The position numbers and the translations under genes are program-made. From contig CAKTSC010000132.1 in assembly GCA_934597465.1 (NCBI GenBank), forward strand, positions 1 to 5,054: 5,054 nucleotides of DNA. The letters are read 5' to 3'. Below the pieces are notes generated by a model. It did not search any database. It had not been told where the DNA came from and worked only from the letters and a program-made list of their open reading frames with translations. Below are positions 1-4,740 of the stretch, in pieces (within the stretch, counting starts at the first letter, position 1; the number at the start of each line of letters is the position of its first letter). Source of the stretch: an uncultured Dysosmobacter sp. Its GTDB lineage: Bacteria > Bacillota > Clostridia > Oscillospirales > Oscillospiraceae.

Positions 1-542
1 ATGGGGCCCAGGGCCGTGCCGTAGCGGGAGGTGGCGAGAGGCCCGGCGTTGCAGTGGGTGAGGATGCCGTCGCCGTCTTTCACCAGGGTCAGGCCGTACT
101 CGGAGATGGCTTTACACTTGGCGATGTCGTCCTCATGGATGGCCACGGCCTCCCGGTAGAGGGCGCCCAGGGTTGCTTCCCGGCCTTCGGGGAGGTGGGC
201 CTTCGCGGTCTCCAACTGCTTGCCGATGGCCCAGCTCAGGTTCACCGCCGTGGGGCGGGAGGAGTTCAGGTAAGCTCCGGCTTTCTTGAGTTCCTCATAG
301 AAGCTCTCCCCCTCCCCGGGGATCTCCCGGGCCAGGGCGTACATGCAGTAGCCCGCGCAGATGCCGATGGCGGGGGCACCCCGCACCTGCAGCAGGCGGA
401 TGGCCTCGTACATCTCCTCCGCCGTTGCGAGGCGGATCTCCCGCTCGGTGTTGGGCAGCAGGGTCTGGTCGATGATCCAGAGGGATTCGGTCTCCCTGTC
501 GTAGCGGATGTTCTGCACATGGGTGACGTTGCGGATCTCCAT
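1..542 (-). CDS. mtnA: S-methyl-5-thioribose-1-phosphate isomerase, N-terminal part (cut by window edge)
   Basis: Cytoplasmic aldose-ketose isomerase of the methionine salvage pathway. It converts 5-methylthioribose-1-phosphate to 5-methylthioribulose-1-phosphate. About 180 residues are visible of a family length near 350. Family signatures are clear: RGAPAIG at residues 54-60, SRPTAVNL at 95-102 (usually TRPTAVNL), and LTHCNAGPLAT at 161-171, followed by YGTALGP. Cys164 in the HCNAG motif corresponds to the catalytic cysteine of characterised MtnA enzymes. The catalytic aspartate should lie beyond the edge. The start at 542 is fixed by AGGAGG at 550-555, seven bases upstream, and by a good promoter at 590-618. 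The gene is transcribed alone from this promoter as far as can be seen. Related sugar-phosphate isomerases (5-deoxyribose-1-phosphate or ribose-1,5-bisphosphate) share these motifs, so the exact substrate is a family-level inference. No other salvage gene is in the window. Confidence 0.93.
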   Translation of the reverse strand, partial: MEIRNVTHVQNIRYDRETESLWIIDQTLLPNTEREIRLATAEEMYEAIRLLQVRGAPAIGICAGYCMYALAREIPGEGESFYEELKKAGAYLNSSRPTAVNLSWAIGKQLETAKAHLPEGREATLGALYREAVAIHEDDIAKCKAISEYGLTLVKDGDGILTHCNAGPLATSRYGTALGP

Positions 543-589
543 GGCGCTTCCTCCTTCTTCCTCCCGGAGGGGAGGGGGTGTTCCCTTCC

Positions 590-618
590 ATCTTATCGGA
601 GCGGGGCGGGATTTGCAA
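590..618 (-). promoter_or_regulatory. Sigma-A-type promoter of mtnA
   Basis: Read on the minus strand, TTGCAA (613-618) is followed after exactly 17 bases by TAAGAT (590-595). Each box matches the consensus at four of six positions. The predicted start near 583 gives a leader of about 40 bases before the mtnA ATG. The promoter sits between the upstream terminator (641-671) and the ribosome binding site, where an independent mtnA promoter is expected. In the leader, CCTCCCGGAGG (560-570) is an inverted repeat just upstream of the AGGAGG at 550-555. Confidence 0.5.
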
Positions 619-640
619 GGGGCAATGCGCGGGGAATGCC

Positions 641-671
641 AAAAAGCGCCCCGCCGCAAAGGCGGCGGGGC
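641..671 (-). terminator. Intrinsic terminator after the 93-residue membrane protein
   Basis: A perfect 10-bp GC-only stem pairs 648-657 with 662-671 around a four-base loop (658-661), extendable by one more pair. On the minus strand it is followed at once by GC and then TTTTT (641-645). This is a textbook rho-independent terminator for transcripts coming from 1002-721. It isolates that gene from mtnA. Confidence 0.85.
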
Positions 672-678
672 GGGGAGA

Positions 679-699
679 GGGGCGTTGGGAGGACGCCCC
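679..699 (-). repeat. Second hairpin just upstream of the terminator
   Basis: The inverted repeat GGGGCGT / ACGCCCC (679-685 with 693-699) encloses a seven-base loop. It lies between the stop codon at 721 and the terminator at 641-671, so the transcript would end in two stacked hairpins. No T-run follows on the minus strand, so it is probably a 3'-end stability or helper structure rather than a terminator in its own right. Confidence 0.4.
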
Positions 700-720
700 G
701 GGGGAGGGGGATCGATTTTT

Positions 721-1002
721 TCACGGGTCGATGGGATCTTCGGAGGATCTCTTCTCATCCTCCTTCTCCCCGGCGGGCGGTTTCATGACGTAGCAGTGGA
801 TCTCATGCAGGAGGAAGCCGCCCATGCAGCAGACGCTGAGAATGATCGTCCGCTCGGTCAGGAGGTAGCTCGCCGCGACCCGGCAGAAGACCTCGCAGAT
901 GACATAGGTCGCCAGCAGGTAGAAGGCCGTCCGGCACCCCGGGCTCCGGCGGCAGGACTGGATCCGCTCCTGGATCCGGTCTTCCAAGGGGAAACTCTCC
1001 AT
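721..1002 (-). CDS. Small cysteine-rich two-helix membrane protein, unknown function
   Basis: I do not recognise this 93-residue protein. It has a short charged N-terminus (residues 1-24), two likely membrane helices (about 25-48 and 52-72) joined by a short TER-type turn, and a very hydrophilic acidic/basic tail (about 74-93). It has seven cysteines (17, 23, 36, 40, 58, 59, 70), including a CC pair inside the second helix and an HEIHC cluster at 66-70. That is unusually many for its size and might bind a metal or a redox cofactor (inference). The reading frame is open further upstream, but ATG at 1002 is chosen. It has AAGGAG (1009-1014) six bases before it with GGAGG adjacent, and the longer version would start across the terminator at 1085-1122. 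It is monocistronic, with its own promoter (1047-1075) and terminator (641-671). Confidence 0.75.
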   Translation of the reverse strand: MESFPLEDRIQERIQSCRRSPGCRTAFYLLATYVICEVFCRVAASYLLTERTIILSVCCMGGFLLHEIHCYVMKPPAGEKEDEKRSSEDPIDP

Positions 1003-1046
1003 TGTGTGCTCCTTCCTCCGTCCAGTGCTTCCAATCTTCCGCTTCC

Positions 1047-1075
1047 AGCATACCATACGCCCCGCCTTCCGGCAA
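1047..1075 (-). promoter_or_regulatory. Extended -10 promoter of the 93-residue membrane protein gene
   Basis: On the minus strand TTGCCG (1070-1075) and TATGCT (1047-1052) are separated by 17 bases. The bases before the -10 box are TGG, giving the extended form TGGTATGCT. The promoter begins ten bases past the terminator hairpin at 1085-1122 and precedes the start codon by about 45 bases. The same nine-base extended -10 recurs upstream of the sigma factor gene. Confidence 0.5.
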
Positions 1076-1084
1076 GGCCCATTC

Positions 1085-1122
1085 GCCAAAGCCCCCCCGG
1101 CGTGGCCGGGGGGGGCTTTGGC
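1085..1122 (-). terminator. GC-rich hairpin, likely terminator of the peptidase operon
   Basis: A 16-bp inverted repeat, GCCAAAG plus seven C plus GG, pairs with its complement across a loop of about five bases (1101-1105), with one bulged G near the loop. The AAAG/CTTT pairs at the base make it an A-stem-T structure, but only three T residues are present on either strand. It sits about 60 bases after the stop codon at 1184 and before the next promoter. Since only minus-strand genes flank it, I assign it to that strand. The structure itself is symmetric and could stop transcripts from either side. Confidence 0.6.
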
Positions 1123-1183
1123 ATCCCGCCGCCCGGGGAAGACGGCGGAGGAGAGAATGGGCGTTTCCGCCCAGGGGAAAGCT

Positions 1184-1615
1184 TTAGGGATCAATTCCAG
1201 CTTCCATCCGCTCCCGGAAGCTGCGGTACAGGGCCTCAAAGGCCGGATCCTCCCGGACGGGATGATAGAAGCGGATGCCCCGCTTCAGCTGCAGCGTCCC
1301 CCCGGCGGCGGTCTCCTGCAGCACCGCCAGGCACGTCCCCCGCTCGTTGTAAAGCAGGAACTGCATGGCGAGATTCCCGCCCAGGGGCTTGCCCCGGCGA
1401 AAGCGGTTCTCCAGGAACGGCGCCAGGATCCGGTCGATCTCCTCCGGATCCGTGAGGGTCAATCGCTCCTCCACGCCCCAGCATACCACCTCGATGGACG
1501 CCACCTGCTCCCGCTCATGCTCCGTCAGGATCCGCACCGGGATCACGTGGTATAGCAGCACCGCCAGTGCCGCCGCTCCTAGAAGGAGCCCGCAGACCGT
1601 CAGAAAACGTTTCAT
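1184..1615 (-). CDS. Membrane-anchored or secreted protein of unknown function, last gene of the peptidase run
   Basis: I do not recognise this 143-residue protein. Residues 4-25 form one hydrophobic helix after MKR, so it is a signal anchor or an uncleaved signal peptide. The Cys at position 8 lacks a lipobox context. The rest (about 30-143) looks like a small extracytoplasmic alpha/beta domain with LTLTDPEEIDRIL at about 52-64, a pattern common in poorly characterised Firmicute surface proteins. It starts only four bases after the stop codon of the peptidase gene (1620-1622), so the two are almost certainly co-transcribed. No Shine-Dalgarno sequence precedes the ATG, so translation probably depends on ribosomes finishing the peptidase. 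Its base composition is GC-rich (41 of 60 in 1261-1320 by hand count), unlike the peptidase gene beside it. A role in anchoring, inhibiting or maturing the peptidase is only a guess from position. Confidence 0.75.
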   Translation of the reverse strand: MKRFLTVCGLLLGAAALAVLLYHVIPVRILTEHEREQVASIEVVCWGVEERLTLTDPEEIDRILAPFLENRFRRGKPLGGNLAMQFLLYNERGTCLAVLQETAAGGTLQLKRGIRFYHPVREDPAFEALYRSFRERMEAGIDP

Positions 1616-1619
1616 CGGT

Positions 1620-2822
1620 TTAGTTCGGACGGAAATAGGTGATGAAATCGACCGTGACAGAATTCCAGTTCACATACCTGCGTGCAAGTCTGGGATTATC
1701 ATAGCCATCTACGACTTTGAAGAAGTCATATGTGATGCCAGCGCCCGTAACATCAACATTGGGAACCAGGTAAGACGCCCACGCAAAAGCAGTGACAGAG
1801 TGATCCGTATACTGATCACTGCTGGCAATATTCAAAATGCACGGACGGCCATTCTGAATTTCGCCTTTGGCCAATCCAAAAGTAGTAAATGTCATACTCG
1901 TCACATTCAGGTTAAGGCCATAGTGCGCACAGCAAGCTCTGGCAAACGGCTGAAGTTTTCTAAGTGCCATATAATAATTCATAACGCCATCAGAGTCCCT
2001 GCGCGCATATCCCCCAGTCTCAGCGTAGCTTAAGCAATAATTTACAATACTGCTAAAGCTATAGCTGCTTCCCAGGTGGAACTTGATCATGGCTGCGGTC
2101 GCATAGACTGCGCAAGCGTTGCGCTCTGCAATCGTATACAGCGTGACAGAAGTCTCACCTGCACTTGCCGACCCCAGCAGCTGGAATTGAGATGCCGGAT
2201 AGAGACTTTTCAAATACTCCAGCGGATTATAAATGTAGTTGCCCTCTTTTCCCGTGGGAGTGGTCGTCTGGACGGAGTAGCCCGCTTCCTGATTCACAGA
2301 CTGCACCATGCGAACCATTGCCGCTCCCGCTCGGAAATTTTCCTGGGACTGAACGGAATTTCTTTCGGCGTTGATTTCTGCGGTTTCCCGTTTTTCTGTG
2401 CCGTAGTTCATCGGCCCATAGTAATAAATTTTTTCAGCCGCAGGTTCATCTTCCGCAAGGGCAAGCTGATTCGGTTCACACACCATGGCTGTTGCATCAT
2501 CCGAATACTCGGCAATCAACGGATAGCACAGATCCGCCGAAACGATCACATAACCTGCGGCCCCGTCAGACGTTTTCAACTGAACCAGGTACGCCGACAC
2601 CGTCTCGTTGTTATCGTACATCGGAACGATACGGTCAACCGTTGTTGTCATGTCCCACTGGGAATTCCCGATATTCCCCAAGACGAACAGCAGCGCGACC
2701 GTTACGGCAGTCTCTTCATCCATTTCGGGGGCATCCTCCGCTGCCAGGGCGGGGATGCCAAGGGTCAGACACATTACGATGGTCAGGAGCAGACTTATGA
2801 ATCGCTTTTTCCAGTTCTTCAT
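1620..2822 (-). CDS. Secreted papain-like (C39/C10-type) cysteine peptidase with N-terminal propeptide
   Basis: This 400-residue protein begins with a signal peptide (KKR, hydrophobic core 8-23, likely cleavage after Ala27 in ALA-AED). Residues about 35-115 resemble the Spi/streptopain-type propeptide, with GYVIVSAD at 90-97 and PLIAEYSDD at 101-109. A linker (about 120-195) follows, then the catalytic domain. NACAVYATAAMIKFH at 235-249 gives the putative nucleophile Cys237. IQNGRPCILNI at 322-332 and HSVTAFAW at 341-348 give the putative His341, and VVDGYDN follows at 370-376. This order (C-x3-A-x-A-M, I-x2-G-x-P, H-[SA]-V) is typical of clan CA C39-like and C10 peptidases. The Cys-His spacing of 104 is shorter than in streptopain. 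The ATG at 2822 has a weak AAAGGAA site at 2831-2837. The coding sequence is AT-richer (27 of 60 GC in 1921-1980) than the window flanks. The substrate is unknown, and it could be an inactive or binding homologue. Confidence 0.65.
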   Translation of the reverse strand: MKNWKKRFISLLLTIVMCLTLGIPALAAEDAPEMDEETAVTVALLFVLGNIGNSQWDMTTTVDRIVPMYDNNETVSAYLVQLKTSDGAAGYVIVSADLCYPLIAEYSDDATAMVCEPNQLALAEDEPAAEKIYYYGPMNYGTEKRETAEINAERNSVQSQENFRAGAAMVRMVQSVNQEAGYSVQTTTPTGKEGNYIYNPLEYLKSLYPASQFQLLGSASAGETSVTLYTIAERNACAVYATAAMIKFHLGSSYSFSSIVNYCLSYAETGGYARRDSDGVMNYYMALRKLQPFARACCAHYGLNLNVTSMTFTTFGLAKGEIQNGRPCILNIASSDQYTDHSVTAFAWASYLVPNVDVTGAGITYDFFKVVDGYDNPRLARRYVNWNSVTVDFITYFRPN

Positions 2823-2876
2823 AAGAGTTGTTCCTTTCTGTCATGATTTTGTGGTCTGGGTTTGGCTGGGGAACGC

Positions 2877-3224
2877 TCAGGGGCAGGGCTTGGTGATACT
2901 CTGCGGGGTAAAGGCCTTGCCGTTGCTGGTGCCCACCAGGGTCAGGCGGTAGGTCTTGCCGCTGGTAACGGCAGTCGTTTCGCTGAAATTAACGTAGGAA
3001 GTACCGCTGGCATCCCAGCAGTCTATCAGGGTGGTGCCGCACCAGAGTTCCAGGGTGGCCTTGATCTGCTTACCGGCCTCGGAAACAGATGCGGTGCAAA
3101 TGGCGGTTGTTCCCTGAAAGCTTAACGTCATGCTAGGATGAGCTTCGCGGGCTTCCGCAGCACCAGCAATAACGGTCAGAGCCAACAGTGCGGCGGCCAG
3201 CAGGGGCAGGATTCGCTTGCACAT
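2877..3224 (-). CDS. Small secreted four-cysteine beta-rich protein, unknown function
   Basis: I cannot name this 115-residue protein. A signal peptide is clear (KR at 3-4, hydrophobic core 5-23, probable cleavage AEA-RE after residue 25), leaving about 90 mature residues. These alternate in a beta-strand pattern rich in Thr and Ser, as in an Ig-like sandwich. Four cysteines remain (43, 62, 69, 114), enough for two disulfides, and the protein ends in KPCP. The ATG at 3224 is chosen because AGGAGG lies at 3233-3238 with eight bases of spacing. A GTG at 3233 is in frame but is part of that ribosome binding site. The peptidase gene follows after 54 bases with no terminator or clear promoter between, so they probably share a transcript from the motif at 3258-3306. 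A structural surface role or a peptidase partner are both open. The chagasin-type inhibitor motifs are not visible. Confidence 0.7.
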   Translation of the reverse strand: MCKRILPLLAAALLALTVIAGAAEAREAHPSMTLSFQGTTAICTASVSEAGKQIKATLELWCGTTLIDCWDASGTSYVNFSETTAVTSGKTYRLTLVGTSNGKAFTPQSITKPCP

Positions 3225-3257
3225 GGGATTCACCTCCTTTCCTTTTTTGGGTTCTAC

Positions 3258-3306
3258 TTATAAAACGCCAGTGGGGGCGAAAATTTGCAAAGAAAGGGAA
3301 AATTTT
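3258..3306 (-). promoter_or_regulatory. Putative ECF sigma promoter of the secreted cassette (copy A)
   Basis: Read on the minus strand: AAAATTTTCCC (3296-3306), seven bases, GCAAAT (3283-3288), fifteen bases, CGTTTTATAA (3258-3267). The same elements with the same 15-base spacer occur upstream of the sigma factor gene. A -10 region starting with CGT is typical of ECF promoters, whereas no sigma-A -35 box stands 17 bases before TATAA. The predicted start lies near 3250, about 25-30 bases before the start codon at 3224. The rest of this AT-rich gap (3307-3351) holds only weak A/T hairpins after the DUF4367 stop codon and no convincing terminator. Confidence 0.6.
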
Positions 3307-3351
3307 AGAAATATTTTTAATTTTGTCGAGAGTTACAAAAAATTTTTCATA

Positions 3352-4044
3352 TTATGGCGCTTTTGCTAAAGCTACGCTTTCAGCAACCTGGAGAATATCA
3401 CTTCGGCTCAGATTACTGTCCACACTAAATACCAAATTGGTTCTTTCATCAAACCAAAGAAGCGTACTGGAGCCGTTTTCCTCCGTGGTTCCATAGAAAT
3501 CTCCAGGGAGGTCATTCACCATAACGGCTTCATAGGTATACTCGCTGCCAGCGATCCAAGTGCGTCCATCATCACTCATGCGGCGATAAGCGAAAATCAC
3601 ACAGTTCAAACTGTCTGTCTCCTGGTAGACAGCCTCATAGGTTCCGGTATCTGCATCATTTGTTTCGTTCACCAGTGTGAACCCCTCCGGGATCCAACCG
3701 GGACGATAGCAGGGGAAGGCCGTGGAAGCATTGTCCCCCGTGAAACGGTAAAGCACGAAGTTCGTCCCAATTTCCCGGATCCAGGAGCGCAGGGCGTCCC
3801 GGGCCTGGGCGTCCACGCTGAGGAAGGTTCCCCCCGTGAGGAGGCAGACCAGCAGGAGGGCGGCGGCCCGCTGCGCGGCGGCGTGGAGCCAGGGGTGCTC
3901 CGCCTGCCGCCGCAGGCGCCGCAGCTTCCGGCGGAAGGCCGGGGAGGGCGGATAAGCCGCCCGGGGGTCATAGTCTTCCTCCAGAGCCTCCACAAACATC
4001 CGGCTGGAGTTCCGGGCCGCCTGACGCAGCATCACGTCCGTCAT
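3352..4044 (-). CDS. DUF4367-domain membrane protein, probable anti-sigma factor or sensor
   Basis: This 230-residue protein has a cytoplasmic N-terminus of about 56 residues, rich in Arg (FRRKLRRLRRQ at 37-47). One membrane helix follows at about 58-77. The extracellular part contains a DUF4367-like domain at about 112-226, including CYRPGWIPEGF at 112-122 and ILQVAESV near the end. In Clostridia such proteins are commonly encoded directly after an ECF sigma factor and are thought to hold it at the membrane (family knowledge and inference). Here the ATG overlaps the sigma stop codon as ATGA (4041-4044), showing translational coupling. The gene changes composition in the middle. The 5' part is very GC-rich (48 of 60 in 3841-3900). 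The part encoding the extracellular domain is AT-rich (24 of 60 in 3421-3480). This may mark an exchanged sensor domain. No zinc-binding HxxxCxxC anti-sigma motif is present. Confidence 0.8.
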   Translation of the reverse strand: MTDVMLRQAARNSSRMFVEALEEDYDPRAAYPPSPAFRRKLRRLRRQAEHPWLHAAAQRAAALLLVCLLTGGTFLSVDAQARDALRSWIREIGTNFVLYRFTGDNASTAFPCYRPGWIPEGFTLVNETNDADTGTYEAVYQETDSLNCVIFAYRRMSDDGRTWIAGSEYTYEAVMVNDLPGDFYGTTEENGSSTLLWFDERTNLVFSVDSNLSRSDILQVAESVALAKAP

Positions 4045-4556
4045 TGCGCATCCTCCCTTTCATAGATCTCCTGCAAATGCTTCTTCGCCTTCCGGTGCAG
4101 GCGGGTCACGGCATCGTAGGAGAGGTTCAGCATGGGGCCGATCTCCTTGAGCTCGTAGCCGTGGGCATACTTGAGCCACAGCACCTGCCGCTCCGCTGCC
4201 GGCAGGCGGAGCAGGCAGTCCGCCAGGCGGTCTTCCCCCTGGGGCTGTGTCTCGATGCCCCGCCAGTCCTGCAGCGGCACCGTGGGCCGCCGCTGACGGC
4301 GGCGCAGCTGGTCGATGGCCCTGCTCTCAACAATTAAAACGACGAAGGCCTTGGTTTTTTGCGAGACCGGCTCCGAAATTTTTGAAATATTTTTCGCAAG
4401 GTACAAAAACGCCTCGTGAACGGCGTCCTCCGCGTCCTCCGGCTGGCGCAGCAGCCGGAAGGCCGTGTGGAACATCAGTCCCTGATAGGCCTCGTAGATC
4501 CGGACGAACTTGGATCGCTCGGACTCCGCCTCGATGCCGGTGACATAGATCAGCAT
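4041..4556 (-). CDS. ECF-type RNA polymerase sigma-70 family factor
   Basis: This is a 171-residue alternative sigma factor that would direct RNA polymerase to a small set of promoters. Region 2 spans about residues 14-85. It includes YEAYQGLMFHTAFRLL (21-36) and the DAEDAVHEAF core-binding and -10 recognition segment (41-50), ending in the basic RRRQRR at 85-90. Region 4 spans about 110-165, with LPAAERQVLWLKYAHGYELK (118-137) and the helix-turn-helix IGPMLNLSYDAVTRLHRKAK (139-158). Length and two-domain layout fit ECF factors, and region 3 is absent. ATG 4556 has AAGGAGG at 4564-4570, seven bases upstream. The gene overlaps the DUF4367 gene by four bases. Two promoters can be seen upstream: an extended -10 at 4663-4671 and the ECF-like motif at 4594-4641. 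This suggests basal plus self-activated expression. A locally AT-rich stretch at 4355-4410 encodes the end of region 2. Confidence 0.9.
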   Translation of the reverse strand: MLIYVTGIEAESERSKFVRIYEAYQGLMFHTAFRLLRQPEDAEDAVHEAFLYLAKNISKISEPVSQKTKAFVVLIVESRAIDQLRRRQRRPTVPLQDWRGIETQPQGEDRLADCLLRLPAAERQVLWLKYAHGYELKEIGPMLNLSYDAVTRLHRKAKKHLQEIYEREDAQ

Positions 4557-4593
4557 CCGCCCGCCTCCTTCCGCCGGGGCAAACTACCCCACT

Positions 4594-4641
4594 TTATAAA
4601 ACGATGCGGCCCGCCGATATTTGCGCGGGCGGGAAAATTTT
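4594..4641 (-). promoter_or_regulatory. Putative autoregulated ECF sigma promoter (copy B)
   Basis: On the minus strand: AAAATTTTCCC (4631-4641), six bases, GCAAAT (4619-4624), fifteen bases, CGTTTTATAA (4594-4603). All three elements match copy A at 3258-3306 exactly, and only the upstream gap differs by one base. The predicted start near 4586 leaves a leader of about 30 bases before ATG 4556. Copies of one promoter in front of an ECF gene and of a neighbouring operon are the usual sign of autoregulation. An inverted repeat GCCCGC/GCGGGC (4609-4614 with 4625-4630) flanks the GCAAAT element in this copy only. Confidence 0.6.
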
Positions 4642-4656
4642 TTCAAAAAATTTTCC
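4632..4656. repeat. Perfect 12-bp AT-rich inverted repeat
   Basis: GGAAAATTTTTT (4632-4643) and AAAAAATTTTCC (4645-4656) are exact reverse complements around a single base, C4644. The repeat lies between the extended -10 box (4663-4668) and the ECF-like promoter and includes the upstream AAAATTTTCC element of the latter. It could be an operator, an UP-like element or intrinsically bent DNA. With a one-base centre it suits a dimeric DNA-binding protein better than an RNA hairpin. Confidence 0.55.
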
Positions 4657-4662
4657 GCTTTC

Positions 4663-4671
4663 AGCATACCA
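4663..4671 (-). promoter_or_regulatory. Extended -10 element upstream of the sigma factor gene
   Basis: On the minus strand TGGTATGCT is present (TATGCT at 4663-4668, TGG at 4669-4671), identical to the extended -10 of the gene at 721-1002. The -35 region seventeen bases further up (TTCCCT, 4686-4691) is poor, so this would be a weak basal promoter. Its start near 4656 would place the inverted repeat 4632-4656 and the ECF-like promoter within a leader of about 100 bases. Confidence 0.35.
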
Positions 4672-4694
4672 CAGGGGAAGGGGGCAGGGAAGAC

Positions 4695-4723
4695 TTGCAC
4701 CGCCCCGCCGGATATGCTACACT
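4695..4723 (+). promoter_or_regulatory. Sigma-A-type promoter of dusB
   Basis: TTGCAC (4695-4700) and TACACT (4718-4723) are separated by 17 bases. TGC directly before the -10 box makes it an extended -10 promoter. Transcription would start near 4730, about 60 bases before the dusB ATG. It points away from the sigma factor promoters, so 4590-4725 is a divergent promoter region. Confidence 0.55.
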
Positions 4724-4740
4724 AAAAGATACGAAATTTC

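Noticed and set aside
586..616. Possible third copy of the ECF-like motif before mtnA (GCAAAT present)
   Set aside because: Fifteen bases downstream there is TAAGATGGAA, not CGTTTTATAA. The site fits a normal sigma-A promoter with a 17-base spacer.
721..1239. Longer 172-residue version of the cysteine-rich membrane protein
   Set aside because: It would include the terminator hairpin and its own promoter, and would overlap the end of the 1184-1615 gene. ATG 1002 has an excellent ribosome binding site.
54..1555. Several long open frames on the plus strand across 54-788, 508-1455 and 1004-1555
   Set aside because: They lie opposite mtnA, the 93-residue membrane protein and the 1184-1615 gene, and run through terminators. 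Their translations are low-complexity Gly/Pro/Arg-rich, and they lack fitting ribosome binding sites. They are shadows of GC-rich genes.
2076..2846. 256-codon open frame on the plus strand opposite the peptidase gene
   Set aside because: The minus-strand frame has a signal peptide and catalytic motifs. The plus-strand translation shows no recognisable domain or ribosome binding site.
2877..3224. Chagasin-type cysteine protease inhibitor
   Set aside because: The loops expected of that family (NPTTG, GxGG, RPW-like) are not present. Only size and beta-rich character agree.
3231..3233. GTG start for the small secreted protein
   Set aside because: This codon is part of the AGGAGGTG ribosome binding site of the ATG at 3224.
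3601..3632. Palindrome ACAGTTCAAACTGT and a nearby CTGTCT/AGACAG inverted repeat
   Set aside because: Both lie inside the DUF4367 coding sequence with no promoter or other context and are plausible by chance.
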